Part shown: piece after piece, positions 1-5,794 of the stretch
How the letters are laid out: each line of letters opens with the position of its first letter
Numbering within the stretch: position 1 is the first letter of the stretch
DNA from: Anaerolineaceae bacterium UBA700
Lineage (GTDB): Bacteria; Chloroflexota; Anaerolineae; Anaerolineales; Anaerolineaceae
Assembly (NCBI GenBank): GCA_002298885.1
Contig: DBMK01000257.1
Span: 1-8,398, forward strand
Length of the DNA stretch: 8,398 nt
Reading direction: 5' to 3'
The notes under the pieces: model-generated
What the model was told of the DNA's origin: nothing
The model's database searches: none
Seen by the model: only the letters and a program-made list of their open reading frames with translations
Position numbers and translations under genes: made by a program

Positions 1-15
1 GGCCGGGGGTGAGGC
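1..15. repeat. Partial copy of C-rich interspersed repeat (right end)
   Basis: The first 15 bases, ggccgggggtgaggc, match the outer end of the inverted repeat at 1851-1866, with one G fewer and a different last base. The copy is cut by the window edge, so its full hairpin cannot be seen. Other members or partial members lie at 1655-1695, 1826-1866, 7120-7201 and 8382-8398. Confidence 0.7.
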
Positions 16-62
16 TAGTAGGCTCGTCAAGACGCTGACTACCCGTTTAAGTGTTCATAAAC

Positions 63-113
63 CATCAGTCGTTCCTCACCCGCGAGGAACGACTGAAGTC
101 GTCACTACGATTC
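63..113. repeat. Hairpin repeat with an agtcgt-flanked stem
   Basis: A perfect 13-bp stem pairs 65-77 with 84-96 around the 6-base loop acccgc (78-83). It is followed by agtcgtcactacgattc (97-113), which recurs exactly at 7468-7484. The hexamer agtcgt occurs at 67-72 and again at 97-102. The repeat lies just downstream of the minus-strand membrane protein gene. No T-run follows the stem on that strand, so I call it an interspersed repeat and not a terminator. Apart from this and the repeat end at 1-15, I see nothing in 1-123. Confidence 0.75.
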
Positions 114-123
114 AATGGCTTGA

Positions 124-1191
124 TTAGCTTACCTCAGCCGCCATTCTTCGGGTTGGAAAGAGCGCCAGGATTGCCGGGATGGCCATGACGATTAGCAATA
201 TGGCGCCGGACCAGAGCGTCGATAATACCTCGCTCAGGCGGGTGTTTTGGTCCGGCGGTAGGCTGTTCCAGGGTGGCCAGTGCTGCAGGGGAACAATGAA
301 CCATTTGCCCGCCGCAACGGTCAGGATGGCCAGGGCGAGCCCGCCCGCCAGCGCCAGGAAACGCTGCCCGCGCTGCGGGCTGCGCAGGAACACCAGCGCC
401 CCGCCGGCCAGGAAGAGGCAGGCCAACAGTACATACGGCTGTTGGTAGGAGTACTCATCGAACATTTCGGTGAGCGGAAGAATTGCCATCCCATAAAAGA
501 GGAAGGAAAGCAGAGTCCAATCGCCGAAGAGGCGTTTCAGGGCCGGCCAAAGCGGTGGCAGGATCAACAGGAACAGGATGAACAGGCCGGCCGGGATCAG
601 GGTGATCCCCAGAAAAGCCAGGCTGGTTTTAAGCGGCAGGGCGTTCAGCAGCGTATCCTGGCTGCCAACCGGCACCTGGGGCAGGTATCCCAGGTTCCAC
701 CCTGAGCTGATGGCCAGGGCGAGGCCGGTAAAACTCAGGACGACGCCAAAATGAGGGATTGCCCAACGCGGCACCCGTTTTACGAGTCCGAGGATGATGC
801 AGGCGATGATGACTGCTGCCAACCCGTACCCCAGGATAGGTGCAGCGATCCCGATGAATTGCTCCGCCTTGCGTAAGGCTGGGATGAAGAAAATCGATGC
901 CACGACCAGGATTTCGGCCCAGGTAGGACGCTTCCAATCAGACACGGCTGGCGATTGCATGGCTCGCCTCCTTATCTCGCGCACGTGCTGGTAAAGGATG
1001 CTCGCCGGCAGGCAGAACAGCTCGCGCAGGACCAGCACCGCCAGGCTGAAACCGCCCTGCTCTTCGGCGCACAGCGCCTCCATTTTGAACACGGTAAGCT
1101 GTTCGGGGCCAAAATCGACGCGGTAGCGCGGCGGGTACAGGCGGAACAAGACCTGGAAGAGATAGATCAACCGCCTCACCTGAACGCTCAT
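124..1191 (-). CDS. Polytopic membrane protein co-transcribed with PadR regulator
   Basis: This 355-residue protein has an N-terminal cytoplasmic segment of about 90 residues and then about eight hydrophobic helices (roughly 91-106, 112-136, 143-164, 187-216, 225-244, 252-270, 278-300, 322-345). The N-terminus, with LYPPRYRVDFGPEQ at 18-31 and a following helix pair, resembles the prefix domain found ahead of ABC-type permeases encoded beside PadR regulators. Here no FtsX/MacB-like permease core follows that I can recognise. The ATG start at 1191 overlaps the PadR stop as ATGA, so translation is probably coupled and PadR probably controls it. No enzymatic motif is visible. Its role is unknown; membrane stress response or export is a guess from the PadR linkage. 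The reading frame is secure, the function is not. Confidence 0.85.
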   Translation of the reverse strand: MSVQVRRLIYLFQVLFRLYPPRYRVDFGPEQLTVFKMEALCAEEQGGFSLAVLVLRELFCLPASILYQHVREIRRRAMQSPAVSDWKRPTWAEILVVASIFFIPALRKAEQFIGIAAPILGYGLAAVIIACIILGLVKRVPRWAIPHFGVVLSFTGLALAISSGWNLGYLPQVPVGSQDTLLNALPLKTSLAFLGITLIPAGLFILFLLILPPLWPALKRLFGDWTLLSFLFYGMAILPLTEMFDEYSYQQPYVLLACLFLAGGALVFLRSPQRGQRFLALAGGLALAILTVAAGKWFIVPLQHWPPWNSLPPDQNTRLSEVLSTLWSGAILLIVMAIPAILALFPTRRMAAEVS

Positions 1192-1553
1192 GGCGATTCC
1201 ATCCCCAGCCGCCGGCGGGCGATAGCAGCCAGCTCCTGCATGCGCTCAGTCTCGGCCTGGAGCACTTTTTGGCCCAGCCCGGTGAGGCGGTAAAACTTAC
1301 GCGGCAGGCCGGGGTGGTCGCCGCCATCCTCCGGCCCTTCGTCGATGCGCTCGACCAGCGATTGGTCCAGCAGGCGGGTCAGACCTTCGTAGAGCGTTCC
1401 GGTGCTCAGGCGCACCCGGCCGCTGCTCAGCTCCTCCACGTCCTTGAGGATGGCATAGCCGTGTTTCCTGCCGGGTGCCAGGCTTACCAGGATCAAATAG
1501 GTTGGCTCGCGCAGGGGCAGCAGTTCTTGGAATGGATTGGTTTGGGAGGCCAT
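1188..1553 (-). CDS. PadR-family transcriptional regulator
   Basis: The 121-residue length suits a small PadR protein: a winged helix-turn-helix plus a short dimerisation helix. Residues 17-66 form the typical core, with GYAILKDVEELSSG (32-45) and the recognition-helix segment STGTLYEGLTRL (50-61), where most PadR proteins have a similar S-x-GTLY-x-L pattern. The wing is about 69-91 (RKFYRLTGLG at 85-94) and the C-terminal helix about 95-116. PadR proteins usually repress themselves and adjacent membrane or efflux genes and are released by a small ligand; here the ligand is unknown. The gene is first in a two-gene operon, and its TGA overlaps the ATG of the downstream membrane protein. The ATG at 1553 is supported by an AAGGGG Shine-Dalgarno five bases upstream. 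Confidence 0.93.
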   Translation of the reverse strand: MASQTNPFQELLPLREPTYLILVSLAPGRKHGYAILKDVEELSSGRVRLSTGTLYEGLTRLLDQSLVERIDEGPEDGGDHPGLPRKFYRLTGLGQKVLQAETERMQELAAIARRRLGMESP

Positions 1554-1558
1554 CGATA

Positions 1559-1564
1559 CCCCTT
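1559..1564 (-). promoter_or_regulatory. Ribosome binding site of the padR-like gene
   Basis: On the minus strand AAGGGG lies five bases before the ATG at 1553. This fixes the start chosen for the PadR gene. Confidence 0.7.
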
Positions 1565-1585
1565 ATATATCGGTAGTCGACTTAT

Positions 1586-1620
1586 ATTATCAGGATAGCA
1601 GATATTTGAGTCAAAGTCAA
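1586..1620 (-). promoter_or_regulatory. Promoter of the padR-membrane protein operon, with two registers
   Basis: Read on the minus strand, two TTGACT hexamers stand in tandem (1615-1620 and 1609-1614). The first is 17 bp from TATCCT (1592-1597) and the second is 17 bp from GATAAT (1586-1591), so two sigma70-type promoters fit in overlapping registers six bases apart. Transcription would start near 1580, leaving a short leader before the start codon. The AT-rich segment 1562-1590, with cttatata and cttatatt as spaced direct repeats around gtcgac (1576-1581), would be a reasonable site for autoregulatory PadR binding. That last point is inference. Confidence 0.6.
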
Positions 1621-1654
1621 GCGTTTGATTCAGAGCCAAAAATTTTCAACTTCG

Positions 1655-1866
1655 ACCTCACCCCCCGGCCCCCTCTCCACGGGGTGGAGAGGGGGGGAGG
1701 CAATTTCGTTGAGGGATCTACACCTATACAAGGAATTCTAAGTGTTTTTTGTTTGCGGAATTGGAAAGTGGGCAAAATCCACTTGCAACCTAGGAAAGGT
1801 GCTTTAGCCATAATCTGAGCGCGCTCCCCCTCTCCACCCCGTGGAGAGGGGGCCGGGGGGTGAGGT
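1655..1866. repeat. 212-bp element bounded by a perfect 41-bp inverted repeat
   Basis: Positions 1655-1695 are the exact reverse complement of 1826-1866. Each arm is itself a hairpin: a 12-bp stem, ccccctctccac with its complement, around three bases (1669-1695 on the left, 1826-1852 on the right). The 130-bp centre is richer in A and T than the flanking genes. It contains a small hairpin (aagtgg and ccactt around gcaaaat) and no convincing gene. The arms belong to the C-rich repeat family also seen at both window edges and after the PDH operon. The arrangement is like a miniature non-autonomous element or two repeats inserted head to head. No clear target-site duplication is visible beside the arms. 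It occupies most of the gene-free stretch 1554-1969. Confidence 0.8.
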
Positions 1867-1957
1867 ATACGTGGGAATGCAATTCATCAACTAACTTTTT
1901 TTCGCCTCTTTGCTTCATCGCGAGTACAATACCTGAAACCTGTCAGACTTTCTCAGT

Positions 1958-1962
1958 GAGGG
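1958..1962 (+). promoter_or_regulatory. Ribosome binding site of the 97-residue protein gene
   Basis: GAGGG lies seven bases before the ATG at 1970. An in-frame TGA at 1934-1936 shows that no longer N-terminus, and so no signal peptide, is hidden upstream. A TACAAT at 1925-1930 could be a -10 box, but I see no matching -35. Confidence 0.55.
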
Positions 1963-1969
1963 TTTCATT

Positions 1970-2263
1970 ATGACGGCTGGTTTTCGCGTTCAATTGAAAT
2001 TAAAGATGGTCGTCGGGCCGCTCCACCCATCGGCAAAGGCCGACGTGTACCTTACCGCCTTCCCGGTGGAGGATGGCACAGCCAGGGTGGATATCACCCG
2101 CATCGTGTTCCCGAACAACGCCCTTTTCTCCTTCGCCAGCGGTTTCCTCAAGGAAAGGCTGACCGAGGAGATCAACCACCTGGTACGCAGCGCGATATTG
2201 GATATTCCCAAGTATATGCCCCAGGTTGAAGAGGTTCGGATTCTGGAAATTGAGAACGAGTAA
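1970..2263 (+). CDS. Small protein of unknown function
   Basis: I do not recognise this 97-residue protein. It has no signal peptide or membrane segment. The pattern suggests beta strands at about 6-16, 24-32 and 37-46 (alternating hydrophobic residues in VQLKLKMVV, DVYLTAF and ARVDITRIV), then one amphipathic helix, FLKERLTEEINHLVRSAI (58-75), and a final strand, VEEVRILEIEN (86-96). The layout of strands, helix and final strand is loosely like one lobe of a lipid-binding LmeA/DUF2993-type fold, but that is a weak guess. A GAGGG Shine-Dalgarno and coding-like composition support a real gene. It is followed after 61 bp by the ClbS/DfsB-like gene on the same strand and may share its transcript. 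Confidence 0.75.
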   Translation: MTAGFRVQLKLKMVVGPLHPSAKADVYLTAFPVEDGTARVDITRIVFPNNALFSFASGFLKERLTEEINHLVRSAILDIPKYMPQVEEVRILEIENE

Positions 2264-2313
2264 TTTTTTTGGATTTTTTGCCTTCGAAGAAGGCCAGAAT
2301 CAATACAAAAAAC

Positions 2314-2318
2314 GGAGG
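2314..2318 (+). promoter_or_regulatory. Ribosome binding site deciding the start of the DinB-like gene
   Basis: GGAGG lies six bases before ATG 2325, which makes this start much better than the upstream in-frame ATG at 2226. Confidence 0.8.
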
Positions 2319-2324
2319 AAATCA

Positions 2325-2795
2325 ATGAGAACTGCTGATTTCTTGCAGGTGTTGGACAAGGAATATCGGGCATGGCAGGCGCTGCTGGCGCAGGTTCCGC
2401 CGGAGCGTATGACTGTGCCGGGCGCCGCCGGCCAATGGACGGTCAAGGATATCATCGCTCACGTCACCTGGTACGAGCAGGAGATGGTGGATATGATCCG
2501 TGAACGCACCCTGGCCGGCTCACCGCTGTGGGAGGAGAAGCTGGACCTGCGCAACCAGGCGATCTATGCCCAAAACCGTGACCGCCCGCTGGCGGACGTG
2601 CTGGCTGAGGCCGGGCGGGTGCACGCCGAGCTGTGGGCGCTGTGCCAGAAGCTGGAGGAAGGCGATCTGGATGATCCGGCCCGCTTTAAGGATATGCCCC
2701 TTACCGATAAGCCCTGGCAGTACATTGTCAGCAACACCTATGGGCATTACCAGGAACATACGCCGGCGCTGATGGAATTTATCCAGAAACTGTGA
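2325..2795 (+). CDS. DinB/ClbS-DfsB-like four-helix bundle protein
   Basis: The 156-residue protein fits the DinB-like superfamily and is closest in feel to ClbS/DfsB (DUF1706) proteins. It shows the opening helix with LDKEYRAWQALL (10-21), the signature QWTVKDIIAHVTWYEQEM (37-54) and a late YGHYQEHTPAL (139-149). H46, H141 and H145 are placed as in the metal- or ligand-site histidines of this superfamily. ClbS itself is a cyclopropane hydrolase that protects from colibactin, and many relatives are uncharacterised, so the substrate here cannot be given. The start at 2325 is chosen because GGAGG (2314-2318) lies six bases ahead. A longer in-frame version from 2226 would run back into the preceding gene with no ribosome site. 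It lies 10 bp before the next membrane protein gene. Confidence 0.88.
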   Translation: MRTADFLQVLDKEYRAWQALLAQVPPERMTVPGAAGQWTVKDIIAHVTWYEQEMVDMIRERTLAGSPLWEEKLDLRNQAIYAQNRDRPLADVLAEAGRVHAELWALCQKLEEGDLDDPARFKDMPLTDKPWQYIVSNTYGHYQEHTPALMEFIQKL

Positions 2796-2805
2796 AACCT
2801 AAAAT

Positions 2806-3606
2806 ATGGAGAGGATGAAAGATCGCAGCTTTTTCCGGTTCGGCGGGGCGGTCATCGGGGCCTGGCTGGCGCTGGTGTATGCCTTCATTTCCCTCCAGGC
2901 CGTCCGTTCGTCGCTGCCGGACCTGCCGCTGCGCGACCCATTTGGGGGCACGTTGGGGTACTTCTTCTCCTTTGCCCTGGTGGGCACCTTGCTGGGGCTG
3001 GCGGTGTGCTGGCCTGAAAAGACCTGGCTGGGGGCGTTGGCCGGAATCGGGGCCAGCGCGATGTTGATCTTCCTGCTGCCCTGGAAGGACCCGCTCGGCC
3101 CACCAGGCCAGACCATCGGGGTCCAATTCCATTTCCTGGCTACCTACACGCCGCCGGTCGTCTTCATGCTGGTTATTACCTTTATGGCGCGCATGACCAT
3201 CAATAACCTGCCCGACCGGCCGCAGGGCGGCCTGGTCATCGGCCGCTACGCCTGGCCACTGGCGGCGACCGCCCTGGCAGTGGCGTTGGGCTCGCTGGCG
3301 GTCTACCCGCCGGCCATCCAGGACGGCCTGCGCAGCACGCAGGGTCTGGTGCAGCAGGGGCTTCAGGCTACCGGACCGAACGCCCTGCCTGGAGCGTTGA
3401 AAGGCGTGCAGGGCTGGTTCCCAAACGCGGCCGGTCAGTACACGCTGGAATGGAGCGGCACGATTGGCCAGTTTAAAGGCCCTTCATCCACCAAGCCTTA
3501 CACGGCCAACGAGTTCCTTGTGATCGTGCGCTTCGAGAATCAGTTTACCTTTGCTTGCATCTATGGCCCGGAAATTGAGGCGACAGTTTGTGCAAATTAT
3601 GAATAA
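2806..3606 (+). CDS. Membrane protein with C-terminal extracytoplasmic domain
   Basis: I do not recognise a family for this 266-residue protein. Five hydrophobic segments are visible at about 12-31, 47-68, 74-92, 113-130 and 149-168. About 95 polar residues follow (172-266) that are probably outside the membrane. This tail has the small-domain look of beta strands (QYTLEWSGTIGQF, EFLVIVRFENQFTFACIYG) and two cysteines near the end (about C251 and C262). They could form a disulfide if the tail is external. It begins 10 bp after the DinB-like gene, so the two are likely one transcript. No clear Shine-Dalgarno precedes ATG 2806. ATG 2815, three codons on, is an alternative, but the ggagagg before it is too close. 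Confidence 0.8.
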   Translation: MERMKDRSFFRFGGAVIGAWLALVYAFISLQAVRSSLPDLPLRDPFGGTLGYFFSFALVGTLLGLAVCWPEKTWLGALAGIGASAMLIFLLPWKDPLGPPGQTIGVQFHFLATYTPPVVFMLVITFMARMTINNLPDRPQGGLVIGRYAWPLAATALAVALGSLAVYPPAIQDGLRSTQGLVQQGLQATGPNALPGALKGVQGWFPNAAGQYTLEWSGTIGQFKGPSSTKPYTANEFLVIVRFENQFTFACIYGPEIEATVCANYE

Positions 3607-3617
3607 CGCGCGTTTTT

Positions 3618-3626
3618 TGATATAAT
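3618..3626 (+). promoter_or_regulatory. Extended -10 promoter ahead of the PDH operon
   Basis: The sequence TGATATAAT is a perfect extended -10 (TGn plus TATAAT). No good -35 lies at the usual distance, as is common for extended -10 promoters. Start of transcription would be near 3633, giving a leader of about 220 nt before the E1 alpha start. It begins only a few bases after the stop of the upstream gene. Confidence 0.55.
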
Positions 3627-3642
3627 ATTTATCGTAAAAATC

Positions 3643-3677
3643 GAGAATAGTGAGTAGAGAATAGAGAGCAGAGAGTA
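3643..3677 (+). repeat. Degenerate purine-rich heptad tandem repeat
   Basis: Five consecutive 7-mers, gagaata, gtgagta, gagaata, gagagca and gagagta, fill 3643-3677 exactly, and a partial sixth (gtgatat) follows. The strand is almost free of C. It lies in the predicted 5' leader of the PDH operon, where its GA-rich RNA would be largely unstructured. Confidence 0.7.
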
Positions 3678-3709
3678 GTGATATGGGAGTGGAGCGAGGA
3701 GAACAGGGT

Positions 3710-3758
3710 ATTCAATGCGGCGGTTAAGGGATATTTAGACCTGATACCGCCGCTGAAT
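3710..3758 (+). promoter_or_regulatory. Leader hairpin 1 upstream of the E1 alpha gene
   Basis: Bases 3710-3714 pair with 3754-3758 and 3717-3724 (gcggcggt) pair with 3746-3753 (accgccgc). This is a 13-bp stem with a two-base bulge and a 21-base loop. It lies within the predicted leader. No T-run follows closely (aatttaattctttc), so it is not a classical terminator. It could affect RNA stability or be a regulatory leader. I could not match it to a known riboswitch. Confidence 0.5.
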
Positions 3759-3779
3759 TTAATTCTTTCATCATTTTTA

Positions 3780-3824
3780 GGCGGGTAGGCAACACAACAT
3801 CACAAGTTGTAACTGCGGCCCGCC
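3780..3824 (+). promoter_or_regulatory. Leader hairpin 2 upstream of the E1 alpha gene
   Basis: The outer stem ggcggg (3780-3785) pairs with cccgcc (3819-3824). The inner stem acaac (3794-3798) pairs with gttgt (3806-3810) around atcacaa. The hairpin ends 12 bases before the AAGGA Shine-Dalgarno (3837-3841), so its folding could influence access to the ribosome site. Function is inferred from position only. Confidence 0.4.
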
Positions 3825-3851
3825 GGGCGAACGTAGAAGGAAAGCATTGCA

Positions 3852-4820
3852 ATGGAAAAAAACGAGTATTTGGAGTTGTACCACCAAATGGTGGTCATCC
3901 GGCACATGGAGGAGCGCGCCGCCGAGCTTTACCAGCAGGGCAAGATTGGGGGCTTCCTTCATCTTTATATCGGCCAGGAGGCAGTGAGCACCGGGCTAAT
4001 CTCCGCCCGCCGGCCTGAGGACCGGGTCATTACGGCCTACCGCGACCACGGTGTGGCGATTAATTGCGGCATCGACGTCAAGCTGGTGGTGGCCGAGCTG
4101 GAAGGCAAGGCAACCGGCGTTTCCGGCGGGCGCGGCGGCTCGATGCACATGGCGGACGTCCAGAAGAATTTCTGGGGCGGGCACGCCATCGTCGGGGCGC
4201 ACCTGCCACTGGCCACCGGCCTGGCCCTGGGCGATTATTACCAGGGCAACAAGGCCGTCACCATCTGCATGTTTGGCGACGGCGCCACCAACATTGGCTT
4301 CTTCCACGAGGCGGTCAACCTGGCCAAGGTGTGGAACCTGCCGGTGCTGTGGGTCTGCGAGAATAACATGTATGGGATGGGTACGCAGGTCGCCCGCGCC
4401 TCGGCTGTGTCAGAGATCCGCCAGAAGGCGGCCGGTTACGGGATGAAGAGCGAGCAGGTGGATGGGATGGACATCATGGCCGTGCGCCAGGTGGCCGAGC
4501 GCATGCTGGCCGAGATCCGCGCCGGCAGCGGGCCACAGCTTCTGGAGGCCATGACCTACCGCTTCCGCGGCCACTCGATGGGTGACCCCGAGCGCTACCG
4601 CAAGGCGGACGAGGTGCATCGCTGGGAGGAGGAAGACCCGATCGGCCTGTTCCGCAAGTACCTGGTCAGCAATGCCATCGCCAGCGAGGAAGAACTGAAC
4701 CAACTGGACGACAAATCCGTACAGGAAGTGCAGGCCGCCGTCGATTTTGCCGAGGCCAGCCCGGACCCGTCCCCGCAGGATCTTTTCAAACATATTTATG
4801 CCGACGAAGGGGAGGGCTAA
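3852..4820 (+). CDS. pdhA: Pyruvate dehydrogenase E1 component, alpha subunit
   Basis: E1 alpha binds thiamine diphosphate with E1 beta, decarboxylates pyruvate and reductively acetylates the lipoyl arm of E2. At 322 residues it has the usual length of a bacterial heterotetramer-type E1 alpha. GFLHLYIGQEAVSTGL (34-49) and YRDHG (63-67) are pyruvate-type N-terminal motifs, followed by GRGGSMHMAD (93-102) and GGHAIVGAHLP (109-119). The TPP/Mg motif starts at GDGATN (142-147) and ends at NN 171-172. The active-site loop YRFRGHSMGDPERYR (236-250) is complete, with S242 at the place of the regulatory serine of mitochondrial E1. AAGGA (3837-3841) is ten bases before ATG. It is the first gene of pdhABC, and the E1 beta start is two bases beyond its stop. 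Acetoin or another 2-oxo acid is a less likely substrate: no acetoin genes are adjacent and the motifs look pyruvate-type. Confidence 0.93.
   Translation: MEKNEYLELYHQMVVIRHMEERAAELYQQGKIGGFLHLYIGQEAVSTGLISARRPEDRVITAYRDHGVAINCGIDVKLVVAELEGKATGVSGGRGGSMHMADVQKNFWGGHAIVGAHLPLATGLALGDYYQGNKAVTICMFGDGATNIGFFHEAVNLAKVWNLPVLWVCENNMYGMGTQVARASAVSEIRQKAAGYGMKSEQVDGMDIMAVRQVAERMLAEIRAGSGPQLLEAMTYRFRGHSMGDPERYRKADEVHRWEEEDPIGLFRKYLVSNAIASEEELNQLDDKSVQEVQAAVDFAEASPDPSPQDLFKHIYADEGEG
4811..4815 (+). promoter_or_regulatory. Ribosome binding site of pdhB
   Basis: GGAGG inside the last codons of pdhA is seven bases before the pdhB ATG at 4823, which supports coupled translation of the two subunits. Confidence 0.75.
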
Positions 4821-4822
4821 GC

Positions 4823-5794
4823 ATGGCGCGGTTAACGATGCGTGAGGCAATTTCCCAGGCCTTATGGGAAGAGATGGAACGCGACCCCAAGGTGTTTATT
4901 ATGGGTGAGGAAGTGGGTGTGTGGGGCGGCTCGTACGCCGTGACCAAGGGTTTCTACGACCATTTTGGCGGCGAGCGGGTGCGCGATACCCCTATTTCAG
5001 AGGCGGCGATCGTGGGCGCGGCCATTGGCGCGGCGCTCACCGGCCTGCGCCCGGTGGCCGAACTAATGACGATCAACTTCGCTTACGTGGCGATGGACCA
5101 CATCGTCAATGAGGCCGCCAAACTGCATTACATGTTCAACGGCCAAATGGTGCTGCCGATGGTCATCCGCACGGTCGGCGGCGGCGGGCGCCAGCTCGGC
5201 GCCACCCACTCGCAGACGCCTGATGCAATTTTTGCCCACTTCCCGGGCCTCAAGGTGGTCGCACCGGGCACGCCGGCCGACGCCAAAGGCCTGCTCAAGG
5301 CGGCCATCCGCGGCAACGACCCGGTGCTGTTCATCGAACATGCTACCCTCTACCAGACCCGAGGCGAGGTGCCGGATGGCGATTACACTATCCCCATCGG
5401 CAAATCCGAGGTCAAACGGCCTGGCAAGGACGTGACCATCGTGACCTACAGCAAGATGCTGGAGGTGTCGAGCAAAGCCGCCGAGGAGCTGGCTAAAGAG
5501 GGCATCGAGGTCGAGATCGTGGACCTGCGCTCGCTGCGCCCGCTGGACATGGGCCCGGTGATCGAATCGTTCAAGAAGACGAACCGGGCTGTGGTCGTCG
5601 AAGAAGGCTGGCCGACATTCGGGGTGGGGGCCGAGATCTCGGCCCGCATCTACGAGCAGGCTTTCGATTACGTCGATGCGCCGGTCAAACGGGTGGCACA
5701 GAAGGAAGTGCCCCTGCCGTACAACCGGGCCCTGGAACAGTTGGCCCTGCCGCAGGTCCAGGACGTGATCGACGCTGTCAAGGAGGTGTTGTAA
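4823..5794 (+). CDS. pdhB: Pyruvate dehydrogenase E1 component, beta subunit
   Basis: This is the partner of E1 alpha in the alpha2-beta2 heterotetramer; it supplies the pyrimidine side of the TPP site and the surface that binds E2. All 323 residues align in layout with bacterial E1 beta. Residues 1-175 form the transketolase pyrimidine domain, with FIMGEEVGVWGG (25-36), RDTPISEAAIVGAAIGAAL (54-72), where E60 is the TPP-activating glutamate by family comparison, and HSQ (129-131), then PGLKVVAPGTPADAKGLL (141-158). Residues about 196-318 form the transketolase C-terminal domain, with IVDLRSLRPLDMGP (232-245) and VVVEEGWPTFGVGAEI (257-272). The GATHSQTPDAIF stretch (126-137) differs slightly from the mitochondrial type. 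Its stop overlaps the E2 start by one base (TAATG). Confidence 0.94.
   Translation: MARLTMREAISQALWEEMERDPKVFIMGEEVGVWGGSYAVTKGFYDHFGGERVRDTPISEAAIVGAAIGAALTGLRPVAELMTINFAYVAMDHIVNEAAKLHYMFNGQMVLPMVIRTVGGGGRQLGATHSQTPDAIFAHFPGLKVVAPGTPADAKGLLKAAIRGNDPVLFIEHATLYQTRGEVPDGDYTIPIGKSEVKRPGKDVTIVTYSKMLEVSSKAAEELAKEGIEVEIVDLRSLRPLDMGPVIESFKKTNRAVVVEEGWPTFGVGAEISARIYEQAFDYVDAPVKRVAQKEVPLPYNRALEQLALPQVQDVIDAVKEVL
5781..5787 (+). promoter_or_regulatory. Ribosome binding site of pdhC
   Basis: AGGAGGT, the strongest Shine-Dalgarno in the window, lies six bases before the pdhC ATG at 5794, inside the end of pdhB. Confidence 0.8.

Noticed and set aside
1537..1818. Open frames across the 41-bp inverted repeats on both strands
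   Set aside because: The translations (PRPPLHGVERGG and the like) are simply the repeat read in frame. Such peptides recur wherever the repeat does and do not indicate a gene.
1655..1866. CRISPR array reading of the C-rich repeats
   Set aside because: The copies are inverted, only two lie near each other, and there are no regular spacers or cas genes.
2264..2294. T-runs plus hairpin gccttc/gaaggc as a terminator between the 97-residue gene and the DinB-like gene
   Set aside because: The T-runs precede the hairpin on the plus strand, and on the minus strand the hairpin is followed by A-runs. The stem is only 6 bp.
2226..2324. Longer N-terminus for the DinB-like protein starting at 2226
   Set aside because: It overlaps the preceding gene, has no ribosome site and adds a segment foreign to the family, while ATG 2325 has a good GGAGG.
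3605..3618. AACGCGCGTT followed by T residues as a terminator of the upstream membrane protein gene
   Set aside because: The palindrome has no loop and cannot form a usable RNA hairpin. The T-run is better read as part of the extended -10 promoter region.
3710..3845. Possible TPP riboswitch in the PDH leader (cctgatacc and cgtagaagga look like parts of it)
   Set aside because: The required CUGAGA core is absent, and the two fragments are in the wrong spacing and order for the P2-P5 fold.
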